Shown piece after piece: positions 34,493 to 43,091 of a DNA stretch of 64,000 bases. The stretch is from contig NZ_JBGCCU010000009.1 in NCBI RefSeq assembly GCF_041261445.1, positions 248,001 to 312,000 of the forward strand, read 5' to 3'. The stretch is from Catenulispora sp. EB89 (GTDB lineage: Bacteria > Actinomycetota > Actinomycetes > Streptomycetales > Catenulisporaceae). The translations under genes and the position numbers were made by a program. Each line of letters begins with the position of its first letter. Position 1 is the stretch's first letter. The notes under the pieces were generated by a model. That model saw only the letters and a program-made list of their open reading frames with translations, ran no database searches and was not told where the DNA came from.

Positions 34493-34753
34493 TCACTTCG
34501 CCGCCGGCTTCGCCTTCTTCTTCGTACCGGCGGCGGCGCGCTTGGCAACATCCTGCGTCGCCGCGCCGGCCTTGCCGGCGGTCTTCTTGACCTTGCCGAT
34601 GACCTGGCCTGCCGTGCCCTCCGCCGGCGTGCGCGTATCGCCCGCGGCCGCGCCGTCGCTCGTCTTGAACCGGCCCTTGGCGTCCCGGCCGGCACCCCCG
34701 GCCTTGGCCTTGACCTTCTTGGCGGCGTCCTTGACCTTGCTGGCTGCACTCAT
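34493..34753 (-). CDS. Lys/Ala-rich basic protein (CsbD- or histone H1-like)
   Basis: An 86-residue protein with runs such as SKVKDAAKKVKAKAGG, GQVIGKVKKTAGKAG and GTKKKAKPAAK. Composition and the GKVKxxAGK-type repeats recall CsbD-like stress proteins and H1-like DNA-binding tails. The ATG at 34753 is preceded by GGAAGGACGG. A role in stress protection or DNA compaction is a guess. Confidence 0.6.
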   Translation of the reverse strand: MSAASKVKDAAKKVKAKAGGAGRDAKGRFKTSDGAAAGDTRTPAEGTAGQVIGKVKKTAGKAGAATQDVAKRAAAGTKKKAKPAAK

Positions 34754-34879
34754 GGCGGCCGTCCTTCCATCGAGTCCCGGATAGCGGGACGCCCTCATCG
34801 CTGCCCACAACCGCCAGGAACATGCGCCCGCCGAGCGCCTTGTCCTCGCGGCCTGTTTCCCCAGCACGGCGACGGACTT

Positions 34880-34904
34880 GTTTGTGGTTGTGCGGCACGG
34901 GCAG
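34880..34904 (+). promoter_or_regulatory. possible SigB-type promoter (GTTT-N15-GGGCAG)
   Basis: GTTT (34880-34883), 15 bp, GGGCAG (34899-34904), 38 bp upstream of the SRPBCC-hemerythrin gene. The -10 is one base further from consensus than at 32983. Confidence 0.35.
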
Positions 34905-34942
34905 CAGGAGGCTTCGCACGAACGAGGCAAGGGGCTCGCCAA

Positions 34943-35845
34943 ATGAGTGACGTGACCGAATCGGTCGACGTGAACGTGCCGATCAACACCGCCTACCACC
35001 AGTGGACGCAGTTCGAGTCGTTCCCGGAGTTCATGAACGGCGTCGAGTCCATCAGCCGGATCGACGACCGGCACAGCCACTGGGTGACGAACGTCGGCGG
35101 GGCACGGCGCGAGTTCGACGCCGAGATCACCGAACAGCACCCGGACGAGCGCATCGCCTGGAAGAGCACCGACGGGGACACTAGCCATGCCGGAGTCGTG
35201 ACGTTCCACCGGCTCGGCGACACCGAGACCAGGGTCACCGTGCACCTCGCCTGGGAGCCTCAGGGCCTGGTGGAGAAGGTCGGCAGCGCCCTCGGGATGG
35301 ACGGCCACCAGATCAAGGCTGACACGGCACGGTTCAAGAAGTTCATCGAGCAGCGCGGCGCCGAGACCGGCGCCAAGACCGACACTCAGACCGGCACCCA
35401 GACCGGCCGGCCGGGTGGTGCCGACATCGTCGAGGTCCTCCTCGCCCAGCATGAGCACATCAAGGAGACGTTCGCCCGGGTGCAGGCGGCCTCCGGCGAT
35501 ACCAAGGAACAGCTGTTCGGCGAGCTCGCCGCCCTACTTCACGCCCACGAAAGCGGCGAGCAGCAGGTGGTGCACCCCGTGACGCGCGCCGCCAAGCACG
35601 ACGGCGGCGACCTGGTCGCCATGGCCTGCATCGCGGAGGAACGGCAAGCCGATCAGCGGATCGCCGAACTCAAGAAGCTCGGCACCGGCCACTCGCAGTT
35701 CGACGCCAAGCTCGAGGCGTTCCACCAAGCCGTCCTCGCGCACGCCGCCCACGAGGAGCGGGACGAGTTCCCGCGCCTCAGCCAGCTCCCCGCCGAACGC
35801 CGACAGGCGATGGCCAACGAGCTCCGGAGCGTGGACGCCATCTAG
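34943..35845 (+). CDS. SRPBCC (cyclase/dehydrase)-hemerythrin HHE fusion protein
   Basis: A 300-residue two-domain protein. Residues 1-145 form an SRPBCC ligand-binding fold (SVDVNVPINTAYHQWTQFES, FMNGVESI, ITEQHPDERIAWKS). A Thr/Gln/Gly linker (about 146-168) leads to a hemerythrin-like four-helix bundle (about 170-300) with diiron-type ligands in LLAQHEHIKE, LLHAHESGEQQVVHP, EERQ and AHAAHEERDEF. Such domains bind O2, NO or iron. The two domains are usually separate genes. GGGGC precedes the ATG. A truncated copy of its 5' end sits at 29755. Confidence 0.85.
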   Translation: MSDVTESVDVNVPINTAYHQWTQFESFPEFMNGVESISRIDDRHSHWVTNVGGARREFDAEITEQHPDERIAWKSTDGDTSHAGVVTFHRLGDTETRVTVHLAWEPQGLVEKVGSALGMDGHQIKADTARFKKFIEQRGAETGAKTDTQTGTQTGRPGGADIVEVLLAQHEHIKETFARVQAASGDTKEQLFGELAALLHAHESGEQQVVHPVTRAAKHDGGDLVAMACIAEERQADQRIAELKKLGTGHSQFDAKLEAFHQAVLAHAAHEERDEFPRLSQLPAERRQAMANELRSVDAI

Positions 35846-35931
35846 CACCTGAGGCGGGCCCGCGCACCTCGGCGAGCCCGGCCCCAAGGACGGGACGCGC
35901 CCAGGGCGGCGCTTCCGCCATGGTGGTGATC

Positions 35932-36486
35932 ATGGTTACCGCTCTGGACGTCCCACGCTTGGTCGCGGGCGACGACTTCCTGCTCCGCGCCTGGGAGCTC
36001 GGCGATCTCCCGCTGGTCCAGGAGGCGTCGGACGACGATCTCATCCCGCTGATCACGACTGTTCCCTCGGCGTACACGCAGGAGGCAGGCGAGGCCTTCG
36101 TCCGGCGGCAGTGGAAGAAGGCGTCTTCCGGCGGCGGGTACCCGTTCGTCATCGAGCGGGTCGAAGACGGCAGGCCGGTCGGGAACGTCGGCCTGTGGCT
36201 GAAGGACGTGAACGAGGGCCGCGCCTCGTTGGGCTACTGGGTGGTCGCTTCGGCACGCGGGCAGCGAGCCGGCGCGGCAGCCCTCCGGGCGGTCGCCGCC
36301 TGGGCCCTCGGCGACCTGCAGATTCCCCGTCTCCAGCTCTACGTCGAGCCGTGGAACGTGGCCTCGCAGCGGACGGCGGAGCGTGTGGGGTTCCAGCGCG
36401 AAGGCCTGCTCCGCAGCTGGCAGCGGGTGGGTACGGAGCGTCGGGACATGATCATGTACTCGATGCTCAGCGGCGATCCGACCTGA
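35932..36486 (+). CDS. GNAT-family (RimJ/RimL-like) N-acetyltransferase
   Basis: A 184-residue protein that would transfer acetyl from acetyl-CoA. Motifs are LRAWELGDLPLVQEA, ASLGYWVVASARGQRAGAAA (acetyl-CoA loop) and VEPWNVASQRTAERVGF. The ATG at 35932 is preferred because GGTGGTGAT precedes it; an ATG at 35920 would add four residues. Substrate unknown. Confidence 0.88.
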   Translation: MVTALDVPRLVAGDDFLLRAWELGDLPLVQEASDDDLIPLITTVPSAYTQEAGEAFVRRQWKKASSGGGYPFVIERVEDGRPVGNVGLWLKDVNEGRASLGYWVVASARGQRAGAAALRAVAAWALGDLQIPRLQLYVEPWNVASQRTAERVGFQREGLLRSWQRVGTERRDMIMYSMLSGDPT

Positions 36487-36529
36487 CCCTGTTCAGGCAC
36501 ATTCGGCGCGCCCGATAATCACCGCTCGC

Positions 36530-36853
36530 TCAGAGCTTCCCGCCGGCGAAGGCCCGGGCCTCGTCGATCAGCTCGGCCCAGCGGGTCTCGTCGCGGTCGT
36601 CGATCAGAACCCATTCACGGAAGGTCCTGCCCGCAGGAGCGAACGGCTTCCCCGCACCGGCGGCAATGAGCTCCTCGACGCGGTCGCGGGGAAGCTTGAC
36701 GATGAGATCGCCCGTGCGGTGGTCGCAGGAGGCGAAGAACGCGCCCGCGCGGCGGAGGCAGGGGAAGCCCATCATCGTGCCGGTCGTCACGTCCGCGTTG
36801 GCGAGCGCGGCGGCACTGGCCTCCCGGAAGAAGTGGGTGGGCTGCTCAGTCAT
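36530..36853 (-). CDS. TfoX N-terminal-domain-like protein
   Basis: A 107-residue protein. MMGFPCLRRAGAFFASCDHR and LIVKLPRDRVEELIAAGAGK match the TfoX_N/YjbR-like small fold seen beside regulators in actinomycetes. It overlaps the end of the HxlR-type gene by 8 bp and is the last of three co-directional genes. Function is unknown. Confidence 0.65.
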   Translation of the reverse strand: MTEQPTHFFREASAAALANADVTTGTMMGFPCLRRAGAFFASCDHRTGDLIVKLPRDRVEELIAAGAGKPFAPAGRTFREWVLIDDRDETRWAELIDEARAFAGGKL

Positions 36854-37541
36854 GTCTGCCTTCTTCCATCACGAGGCCGTCGCCGGGGTCCGGCTCGACC
36901 CGTAGGAGGTAGCCGGTGGCGGCCAGCCAACGCGGCCACGCCGCAGCGGGGCCTTCGACGCTCACTTCGCCGGAGGCGCGGCCCTCGTCCCAGCCCGCCT
37001 CGCCCGCAGCCCAGCGGTCCAGGAATTCCGCATCCGTCCGCACGATCAGCTCCGCCCCGGGCGCGGCTCCGGGTTCCTGGCGCAGCCGCCCCGCGGTGAA
37101 GTACAGGGTCGCCGGCCGGTCGTCGACGACAAGCTGGAACTGGCCGTCGGCCAGCGTCTCGATGCCCTGGACGTAGGTGACGTCGAAGTTCTGGCGGTCC
37201 GAGCCGTCGGCTGTCGGATCGGCCAGGAATCCCACGCCCCATCGGCGCAGAGCGCCGAGGGCCTGCTCCAGCTCCCGGCCGCGGGCGGTGAGCGTGTACA
37301 TCACGCCGGCGCCGACAACACCGGATTCCCGTGCCACCACGCCGGCTCGCTCCAGGCGGCGCAGCCGGTCGGCCAGGACGCTGGTGCTGATCCCGGGCAG
37401 CCGGTCCAGCAGGGCGCCGTAGCGGTACGGCTGTTTGAGCAGCTCCTGGACGATCACGAGCGTCCAGCGCTCGCCGATCACGTCCAGCCCGCGGGCCAGC
37501 GGACAGAACCGCCCGTAGCCGGTCCAGGGCTTGCTTGGCAT
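36846..37541 (-). CDS. HxlR-family transcriptional regulator
   Basis: A 231-residue regulator. The winged helix of the HxlR family is complete (CPLARGLDVIGERWTLVIVQ, then YRYGALLDRLPGISTSVLAD). The C-terminal half (VDDRPATLYFTAGRL through VEGPAAAWPRWLAATGY) is an SCP2-like ligand-binding extension. The ATG at 37541 lies 14 bp after the SnoaL-like stop. It probably controls this small operon. Confidence 0.88.
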   Translation of the reverse strand: MPSKPWTGYGRFCPLARGLDVIGERWTLVIVQELLKQPYRYGALLDRLPGISTSVLADRLRRLERAGVVARESGVVGAGVMYTLTARGRELEQALGALRRWGVGFLADPTADGSDRQNFDVTYVQGIETLADGQFQLVVDDRPATLYFTAGRLRQEPGAAPGAELIVRTDAEFLDRWAAGEAGWDEGRASGEVSVEGPAAAWPRWLAATGYLLRVEPDPGDGLVMEEGRHD

Positions 37542-37555
37542 CGCGGCGTCCCTGT

Positions 37556-37918
37556 CTAGGCGGTCGGCATCAGTGCGGCCATGGCCGCGGTGTCGAAGAT
37601 GAGGCGCGCGGAGGCGAGTTTGCCGTCGCGGACGGTGTTCCATTCGGCCATCGGGATCGACCCGGCCCCGGCCGGAGTCTCGATCTTGAAGTCGTAGAAG
37701 GAGCAGACCTGGTCGCCGTCCTGCCACTGCTGGTGGATCTGGACGCCGCGCATGATCGGGCCCAGCTGTGCCGAGCCGGCCAGGAAGGCTGCTTTGCCCT
37801 CGGATCGCAGGATCGGCCCGTGGAATCGGAAGTCGTCGGTGAGCAGCTCGGCGGCGCCGGCCGTGTCGCCGGAGGTGAAGCGGTCGAGGTAGGTGCGGAA
37901 GAGCTCGCTGGCGTCCAT
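37556..37918 (-). CDS. SnoaL-like/NTF2-fold protein
   Basis: A 120-residue protein of the cystatin-like NTF2 fold: FRTYLDRFTSGDTAGAAELL at the N-terminus, VQIHQQWQDGDQVCSFYDFK in the sheet, and MAEWNTVRDGKLASARLIFD at the end. Family members are ketosteroid-isomerase-like enzymes or ligand-binding proteins. AAAGGAACC precedes the ATG at 37918. It is the first gene of the HxlR operon. Confidence 0.8.
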   Translation of the reverse strand: MDASELFRTYLDRFTSGDTAGAAELLTDDFRFHGPILRSEGKAAFLAGSAQLGPIMRGVQIHQQWQDGDQVCSFYDFKIETPAGAGSIPMAEWNTVRDGKLASARLIFDTAAMAALMPTA

Positions 37919-37941
37919 GGCGACGGTTCCTTTCTTAACGG

Positions 37942-37967
37942 GATAGTACTTCTATAATGAGAGTATC
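37942..37967. promoter_or_regulatory. AT-rich imperfect dyad, possible HxlR operator/promoter
   Basis: The stretch from GATAGTACT to GAGAGTATC is an imperfect inverted repeat with TATAAT-like sequence in its centre, 24 bp upstream of the SnoaL-like start. It is unusually AT-rich for this chromosome. HxlR proteins bind such dyads in their own promoters. Confidence 0.4.
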
Positions 37968-38093
37968 GCGTGGCGATCGAAACCCGCCAGTCCACTGCGA
38001 GCGGTTCTCCCCGCAGAGTGTCAATCTGGGCAGGGCCCGTTCGTAGCAGAGGTGAGAGGCGGGAAGAGCCCGCTCAGCGCGAGGAGGTCCACC

Positions 38094-38274
38094 ATGGCGA
38101 AGTACCTGTTGTCGGTCCGACGGCCCGTTCGCCGAATCCCCGGAACACCTCGGCGGCTTCTACATCATCGAGGCCCAGGACCTGGACGCCGCGCTGGGCT
38201 GGGCGACCAGGACCAGCGACCTCATCGGCCGGCCGATCGAGGTCCGCCCGTTCTGGGACGAGCCCGGAGCCTGA
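38094..38274 (+). pseudogene. broken YCII-family gene
   Basis: ATG 38094 has an intact GAGGAGG site and encodes MAKYLLSV, the usual YCII opening. The sequence then jumps, one frame over, to DGPFAESPEHLGGFYIIEAQ and ends GRPIEVRPFWDEPGA at the TGA 38272-38274. That is the C-terminal half of a YCII protein, so the middle (roughly 60 codons) is deleted and the join is out of frame. YCII genes normally precede this type of ECF sigma factor. Confidence 0.75.
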
Positions 38275-38278
38275 CGGC

Positions 38279-39535
38279 ATGGGCGAACGCGACGCCGCAC
38301 CCGCACCCGGGCCCGACCAGACCGACGTCGGCCGGATCTTCCGCCAGGAGTCCGGCCGCTCGGTGGCCGCGTTGATCCGCCTGTTCGGCGACATCGACAT
38401 CGCCGAGGACGCAGTCCAGGAGGCGTTCACGGTCGCCCTGGCCAAATGGCCCGGCGACGGACTGCCGCCCAACCCCGGCGGCTGGATCACCACGACCGCC
38501 CGCAACCGCGCCATCGACCGCCTGCGCCGCGAGACCCGCGGACGGGAACTACTCAGGGAGGCCGCGGTGCTCTCACCCTGCGACGAAGACCCCGGCGGCC
38601 CCGAGGTGACAGGGTCCGTGCCCGATGACCGGCTGCGGCTCATCTTCACCTGCTGCCACCCGGCGCTTTCCGTCGAGGCGCAGGTCGCCCTCACCCTCCG
38701 ACTGCTATGCGGTCTATCGACCAAGGAGATCGCCAGGTCCTTCCTGGTCGCCGAGCAGACGATGGCGGTACGCCTGGTACGCGCCAAACGCAAGATCAAG
38801 GCCGCACGGATCCCCTACCGCGTACCGGCCGACCACGAACTGCCCGACCGCCTGCGCCCGGTACTGGCCGTGGTCTACCTCGTCTACACCACCGGGCTGG
38901 ACGCACCGGCCGAACCTGGTCTGTGCCCCGAGGCGATCCGCCTCGCACGAATCCTGGCCACCCTCATGCCCGACGAACCCGAAGTGGCCAGCCTGCTCAC
39001 GCTACTACTGCTGACCGAATCCCGTCGCGCTTCGCGAACGCGGCCCGACGGCACCCTGGTTCTCCTGGCCGACCAAGACCGCGCCCGATGGGATCGAGCC
39101 CTGATCACCGAAGGCCAGGGAATCATCCGCAGCTGCATCAACCGCAACGAACCCGGCCCGTACCAGCTGCAGGCAGCCATCAACGCCGTGCACGCCGACG
39201 CCCCCACCGCCGAACAGACCGACTGGCCGCAGATCCTCACGCTGTACAACCAGCTGCTGGCAATGGCTCCCACACCTGTCGTAGCCCTCAACCGCGCCAT
39301 CGCCGTCGCAGAGGTACACGGTCCCGCCGCCGGACTTGCCCTGGTGGAGGAGTTGGACATCGACAACTACCACCGGTTCCACGCCACCCGCGCCGATCTG
39401 CTGCGCCGGCTGGGCCGGAGCACCGAGGCCGCCGCCGCATATCAGCAAGCCGCCGAACTGGCGCCGACCGACGCCGAGCGCGACTTCCTCAAGCACGGAG
39501 GCCGGGGCGCCCGCGGATCGTTTGATGCACCCTGA
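38279..39535 (+). CDS. ECF sigma factor with DUF6596-type C-terminal domain (ECF42-like)
   Basis: A 418-residue protein. Sigma region 2 (LIRLFGDIDIAEDAVQEAFT, then TARNRAIDRLRRE) and region 4 (LLCGLSTKEIARSFLVAEQT) occupy residues 20-190. The remaining 230 residues form the TPR-like domain of the SigJ/ECF42 class (AVVYLVYTTG, LLTESRRASR, YQLQAAINAVHADA, LYNQLLAMAPTPVVALNRAI). The ATG at 38279 is 4 bp after the YCII remnant. These factors have no anti-sigma partner and are thought to be controlled through the extra domain. Confidence 0.92.
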   Translation: MGERDAAPAPGPDQTDVGRIFRQESGRSVAALIRLFGDIDIAEDAVQEAFTVALAKWPGDGLPPNPGGWITTTARNRAIDRLRRETRGRELLREAAVLSPCDEDPGGPEVTGSVPDDRLRLIFTCCHPALSVEAQVALTLRLLCGLSTKEIARSFLVAEQTMAVRLVRAKRKIKAARIPYRVPADHELPDRLRPVLAVVYLVYTTGLDAPAEPGLCPEAIRLARILATLMPDEPEVASLLTLLLLTESRRASRTRPDGTLVLLADQDRARWDRALITEGQGIIRSCINRNEPGPYQLQAAINAVHADAPTAEQTDWPQILTLYNQLLAMAPTPVVALNRAIAVAEVHGPAAGLALVEELDIDNYHRFHATRADLLRRLGRSTEAAAAYQQAAELAPTDAERDFLKHGGRGARGSFDAP

Positions 39536-39572
39536 CACTTCGAGCACTGCTCAGGCCCGCCACGGGACACAC

Positions 39573-39821
39573 CTACGGGGACGCGCTCCCGCGACGAATG
39601 ACGTCCGCCGACTGATCGAATATTGAAGTATCAAACAAATACCGGGGGAAGGGTAGGGTTAGTTCGGCCCGGATTTGTTCGATGGTCACGGAATCGCAAC
39701 AACGTTGACGGCACTTTTCTCCGTCTATTACGTTTCCAGGCAGTAACTCAATGCCCTGGCACGCTGTGGGGCAGGTAGCACGGCCGCAGGGGTCCGTGGT
39801 TAACGGAACGTGAACTTTCAC
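39573..39821 (-). CDS. possible small Cys-rich orphan protein
   Basis: An 82-codon GTG frame in a region of lower GC than its surroundings. It contains TDPCGRATCPTACQG, DGEKCRQRCCDS and VTIEQIRAEL, with seven Cys before residue 50. Codon use is much less GC-biased at third positions than in neighbouring genes, and only a weak AGG precedes the start. It may be a horizontally acquired small protein or noncoding. Confidence 0.3.
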   Translation of the reverse strand: MKVHVPLTTDPCGRATCPTACQGIELLPGNVIDGEKCRQRCCDSVTIEQIRAELTLPFPRYLFDTSIFDQSADVIRRGSASP

Positions 39822-39958
39822 GCATGCCTGTGGCGATAGGAAAACCCTGATCGCACGTTCCGAAGGCCCGCTGTCATGCTAAACAGCTGACATCGGAGCC
39901 CGCCGCAAACGAATCACCATCACTCGGAAGTATCGCGCGTTCGCTTTGGGAGGTTAGC

Positions 39959-40561
39959 GTGGTGACCCGGTTCCCACGATCCGGCAGGATCTCAACGGCC
40001 TCCGGCTGGCCGTCGAAGTCAATCGACACCTCCGCGGCCCGTCCGGCTCGCCGCAAGCACCTGCGCCGTCTGCGGCAGCGCTGCGAACAGCACATCGTGG
40101 ATCTCGCGCTGCCCAAGCCGTCCGACCTGACCACCTTGCGCAGAACGCTCGAGGAGCACCGGAGCCGCTCGATCGTGCTGGTCCCGATGCCCATGCCCGC
40201 CTGGTATCCGTGCGGGATATGGGTCGCCGCCGAAACAGAAGAGCTCATCTTCTACGACACCAACACCACCAGCGCCCAGCAGGAACACATCATCCTGCAC
40301 GAACTCGGCCACATCGTCTGCGGCCACCACGGCGCCGGGCTGCTGGACGACACGAGCGCCAAGTCGCTCTTCCCCAACCTCGATCCGGAGATCGTGCGCG
40401 ACATGCTCATGCGCACCACCTACGACGACGTCCAGGAGCAGGAGGCCGAAATCGCCGCGCACCTGCTCGCCGAACGCCTCGTCCGCTCCTCGTGCCACGT
40501 CGACCAGAAGTCCGCCATCGAGGAAAGCACGATCGAACGCGTCGAACGCGCACTGCTGTAG
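39959..40561 (+). CDS. ImmA/IrrE-type zinc metallopeptidase-like protein
   Basis: A 200-residue protein with the zinc motif H114-E-L-G-H118 (ILHELGHIVCGHH) and a downstream EQEAEIAAHLLAE segment supplying a third ligand. The fold is that of ImmA/IrrE peptidases that cleave repressors or anti-toxin-like regulators. GGGAGG lies 6 nt before the GTG at 39959. No XRE-type partner gene is adjacent in this window. The preceding 0.4 kb is relatively AT-rich, as often seen at accessory loci. Confidence 0.82.
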   Translation: MVTRFPRSGRISTASGWPSKSIDTSAARPARRKHLRRLRQRCEQHIVDLALPKPSDLTTLRRTLEEHRSRSIVLVPMPMPAWYPCGIWVAAETEELIFYDTNTTSAQQEHIILHELGHIVCGHHGAGLLDDTSAKSLFPNLDPEIVRDMLMRTTYDDVQEQEAEIAAHLLAERLVRSSCHVDQKSAIEESTIERVERALL

Positions 40562-40931
40562 ACCGGTCGGCCGCTGTCGCACTGAGGAGTGCCGCCGCCG
40601 TCGTCGTCGCTGAGTTCCCCTGGGCCGCCGATGTGTCGGTGCCGGCCGCCGAAACCTTCGCCTCATGGGAGATCGCCGAAGTCAGAACGAAGGTCGCCGC
40701 CAGACCCACTTGCACGGTCCGCCAGGTCGGCGTCGAGAACCGATGCAGCTGCGAGTCACGGAGTGCTTCACGGTCGCCGGACGAGTTCATGGCCGCCAGT
40801 ACCGCCGCCGGAATGCTAAGGCCCGGCTAAGGGCCGTTCAAGAGTCCTTCCAGATCCGCCGAGGCCGCCGGTGATATAGCGTCCTGGCGATATCGGATCC
40901 CGCGATCGGCTGGTAGAGGCAGGGAACAGAC
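40562..40931. other. 370-bp spacer without convincing gene
   Basis: Between the ImmA-like stop and the transporter start. Short frames on both strands lack ribosome sites and domain-like sequence. GATATAGC and GATATCGG (about 40874-40896) form an AT-rich patch that may be part of the transporter promoter. Confidence 0.5.
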
Positions 40932-42119
40932 TTGAGCGGCGGAGCAGAAGCGACACCGCGTCGCCCGAGCGACCCCGGCCTGGCCACCATCGCTCGCGAG
41001 TGGGGCCGGATCGGCTGCGTCGGCTTCGGCGGGCCGCCCGCGCACATCGCCCTGCTGCGCGAGCTGTGCGTCAAGCGGCGCGGGTGGCTGAGCGAGACCG
41101 ACTTCGAGGACGGGGTCGCCGCGACCAACCTGCTGCCGGGGCCCGCCTCCACGCAGCTGGCGATCTACACCGCGTGGCGGCTGCGGGGTGTCGCCGGGGC
41201 GGTCGTCGGCGGCGTGTGTTTCATCGTGCCGGGCCTGGTGCTGATCCTCGTGCTGGCGGCGCTGTTCCTGGCCGGGCATCCGCCGTTGGCGGTGCGCGGC
41301 GCCGCGGCCGGAGCCGGGGCGGCGGTCGCCGCGGTGGCAGTGCACGCGGCCTGGGGCTTGGTCCCAGGCAGCTGGAAGCGTGCCGGGACGAGTCGATCCG
41401 CGCGGGCCCGCTGGATCTGTTACTCCGTCCTCGGCGCCACAGCGGCGGTGTTGGTCGGCCCGTGGCTGGTGGTGGTGATGATCGGCACCGGCCTGGTGGA
41501 GGTCGCGGTGCGCACCGGAGATCGGCGTCCCCGCAGCGGCCGGGGCGTCGCGCCTTTGCCGCTGGCGGCCGTCGCCCCCGCGACCGGCGGGCTGCTCGCG
41601 CTGGCGTGGGTGGCGTTCAAGGTCGGCGCGTTGTCCTACGGCGGCGGGTTCGTCATCATCCCGCTGATGCAGCACGACGCCGTCCACACCTACCACTGGA
41701 TGAGCGACGCCCAGTTCCTGAACGCGGTGGCGCTGGGCCAGGTCACCCCGGGGCCCGTGGTGCAGACCGTCGCCGTCGTGGGCTACGCCGCCGCCGGTGT
41801 CGGCGGCGGGCTGCTGGCCGCGCTGGTCGCGTTCGGGCCGTCGTTCCTGTTCGTCGTCGGCGGCGCCTCGCACTTCGACCGGCTGCGCGCCGATGCCAGG
41901 GTTCAGGCGTTCCTCACCGGGGCCGGCCCGACCGTCGTCGGCGCCATCGCCGGGTCGGCAATCCCGCTGGCGGCGGCGCTCCAGCACCTGTGGCAGTTCG
42001 GGATCCTGGCCGCGGCAGCCGGGTGGCTGCTGGTGGCGCGGCGCGGCGTCGTCAGCGCCCTGATCGCCGCTGGTGTGCTGGGCGCCGGGGCGGCGGTGAT
42101 CGGGTGGCCGGTCGGGTGA
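40932..42119 (+). CDS. chrA: chromate transporter (CHR) family protein
   Basis: A 395-residue membrane protein with the duplicated CHR architecture. Half one has CVGFGGPPAHIALLRE and ATNLLPGPASTQLA; half two has FKVGALSYGGGFVIIP and ALGQVTPGPVVQTV. About ten hydrophobic helices are visible. The start is a TTG at 40932 with AGGGA upstream; no ATG/GTG lies before the first conserved segment. Members export chromate, but many homologues have other or unknown substrates. Confidence 0.88.
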   Translation: MSGGAEATPRRPSDPGLATIAREWGRIGCVGFGGPPAHIALLRELCVKRRGWLSETDFEDGVAATNLLPGPASTQLAIYTAWRLRGVAGAVVGGVCFIVPGLVLILVLAALFLAGHPPLAVRGAAAGAGAAVAAVAVHAAWGLVPGSWKRAGTSRSARARWICYSVLGATAAVLVGPWLVVVMIGTGLVEVAVRTGDRRPRSGRGVAPLPLAAVAPATGGLLALAWVAFKVGALSYGGGFVIIPLMQHDAVHTYHWMSDAQFLNAVALGQVTPGPVVQTVAVVGYAAAGVGGGLLAALVAFGPSFLFVVGGASHFDRLRADARVQAFLTGAGPTVVGAIAGSAIPLAAALQHLWQFGILAAAAGWLLVARRGVVSALIAAGVLGAGAAVIGWPVG

Positions 42120-42140
42120 CCAGCCACGTGACCAGCACCG

Positions 42141-43016
42141 TTACGACACCGGCACCACCGCGATCGGGCACGCGGCGTGGTGCAACAGCGTCTGCGTGAC
42201 CGGCCCGATCTGCATCCCGTGCCGGCCCTCGCCGTGGCGCCTGGCACCAGTCACGATCAGATCCGCGCGCTCTGCGGCCTCGACCAGCAGGCGGCCGGCC
42301 GAGCCGGTGGCGACCTGGTGGAACGGCTGCATTCCCGGGTAGCGGTGCTGGACGGACTGGATCAGCGCCGCCAAGCGGTCTTCGCGTTCGCGCTCGATGA
42401 GGGCGATGTCGTCGGCGATTCCAGGGTCCTGCTGACCGTAGGACACGATCCAGGGCTCGTCCCAGACGTGGATCACCGTGATCCGGACGCCACGCCGGGA
42501 GGCCTCGGCGAAAGCGAAGTCGAGAACGGGCTCGCAGTACTCGTCGATGTCCACCGCCGCCACGATGCGCTCGTGGGTGACGTCGGGCTCACCGCGCACC
42601 ACCAGGACCGGGCAGCAAGCGTCGGCCAGCGCGCGCATCGAGGTGGAGCCCACCTGCAGGCCGGTGAAGCCGCCCTGGCCCCGGCTGCCGAGCACCAGCA
42701 GGTCCGCGCTGTGGGCGGCCTGCGCGATGATCTTGCCGGCGGGGCCGACGAGCGCGTACGGCGTCGCCTGTACCTGCGGGCGGCGTTCGTGGACCCGGTC
42801 GACGCCGTGCTGCGCGACGGCCTCGGCCGTCTTGCGCGCGGTGTCCTGCGGATCCGCGTCCTGGGCCGACTGCGCCGAGCCGGAGGAGTCCGGCCGGCGG
42901 AAGGCGGTGACGACGTTCAGCGTCGCGCCGCGCATCGCCGCCTCGCGGGCGGCTTGTTCGAGGGCGACCTCGCTGTGCGGGGTCTGGTCGTAGCCGACCA
43001 CGACGGTGGACTTCAT
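42141..43016 (-). CDS. universal stress protein, two UspA domains
   Basis: A 291-residue tandem Usp protein. Domain 1 starts TVVVGYDQTPHSEVAL and has the ATP-binding motif LVLGSRGQGGFTGLQVGSTS. Domain 2 starts IVAAVDIDEYCEPVL and ends with VTGARRHGEGRHGMQIGPV. The second of two consecutive ATGs (43016) is chosen since GGAGG would be only 1 nt from the first. A dormancy box lies 76-89 bp upstream, so DosR control is likely. One of three such genes here. Confidence 0.92.
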   Translation of the reverse strand: MKSTVVVGYDQTPHSEVALEQAAREAAMRGATLNVVTAFRRPDSSGSAQSAQDADPQDTARKTAEAVAQHGVDRVHERRPQVQATPYALVGPAGKIIAQAAHSADLLVLGSRGQGGFTGLQVGSTSMRALADACCPVLVVRGEPDVTHERIVAAVDIDEYCEPVLDFAFAEASRRGVRITVIHVWDEPWIVSYGQQDPGIADDIALIEREREDRLAALIQSVQHRYPGMQPFHQVATGSAGRLLVEAAERADLIVTGARRHGEGRHGMQIGPVTQTLLHHAACPIAVVPVS

Positions 43017-43091
43017 CATTCCTCCAGAGCGTTCAAGCGTGCGCGTTGTTCGCGCTGCTTCCACACTCGCCGCCCCGGCAGACCCGTCCCA

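Noticed and set aside
34313-34942. N-terminal extension of the SRPBCC-hemerythrin frame
   Set aside because: Arg/Pro-rich, crosses the opposite-strand basic protein gene; the real start at 34943 has a matching duplicate at 29755.
40407-40790. 127-codon minus frame starting MNSSGDREAL
   Set aside because: The first 80 residues look plausible, but the rest is Arg-rich shadow of the ImmA-like gene and there is no good ribosome site.
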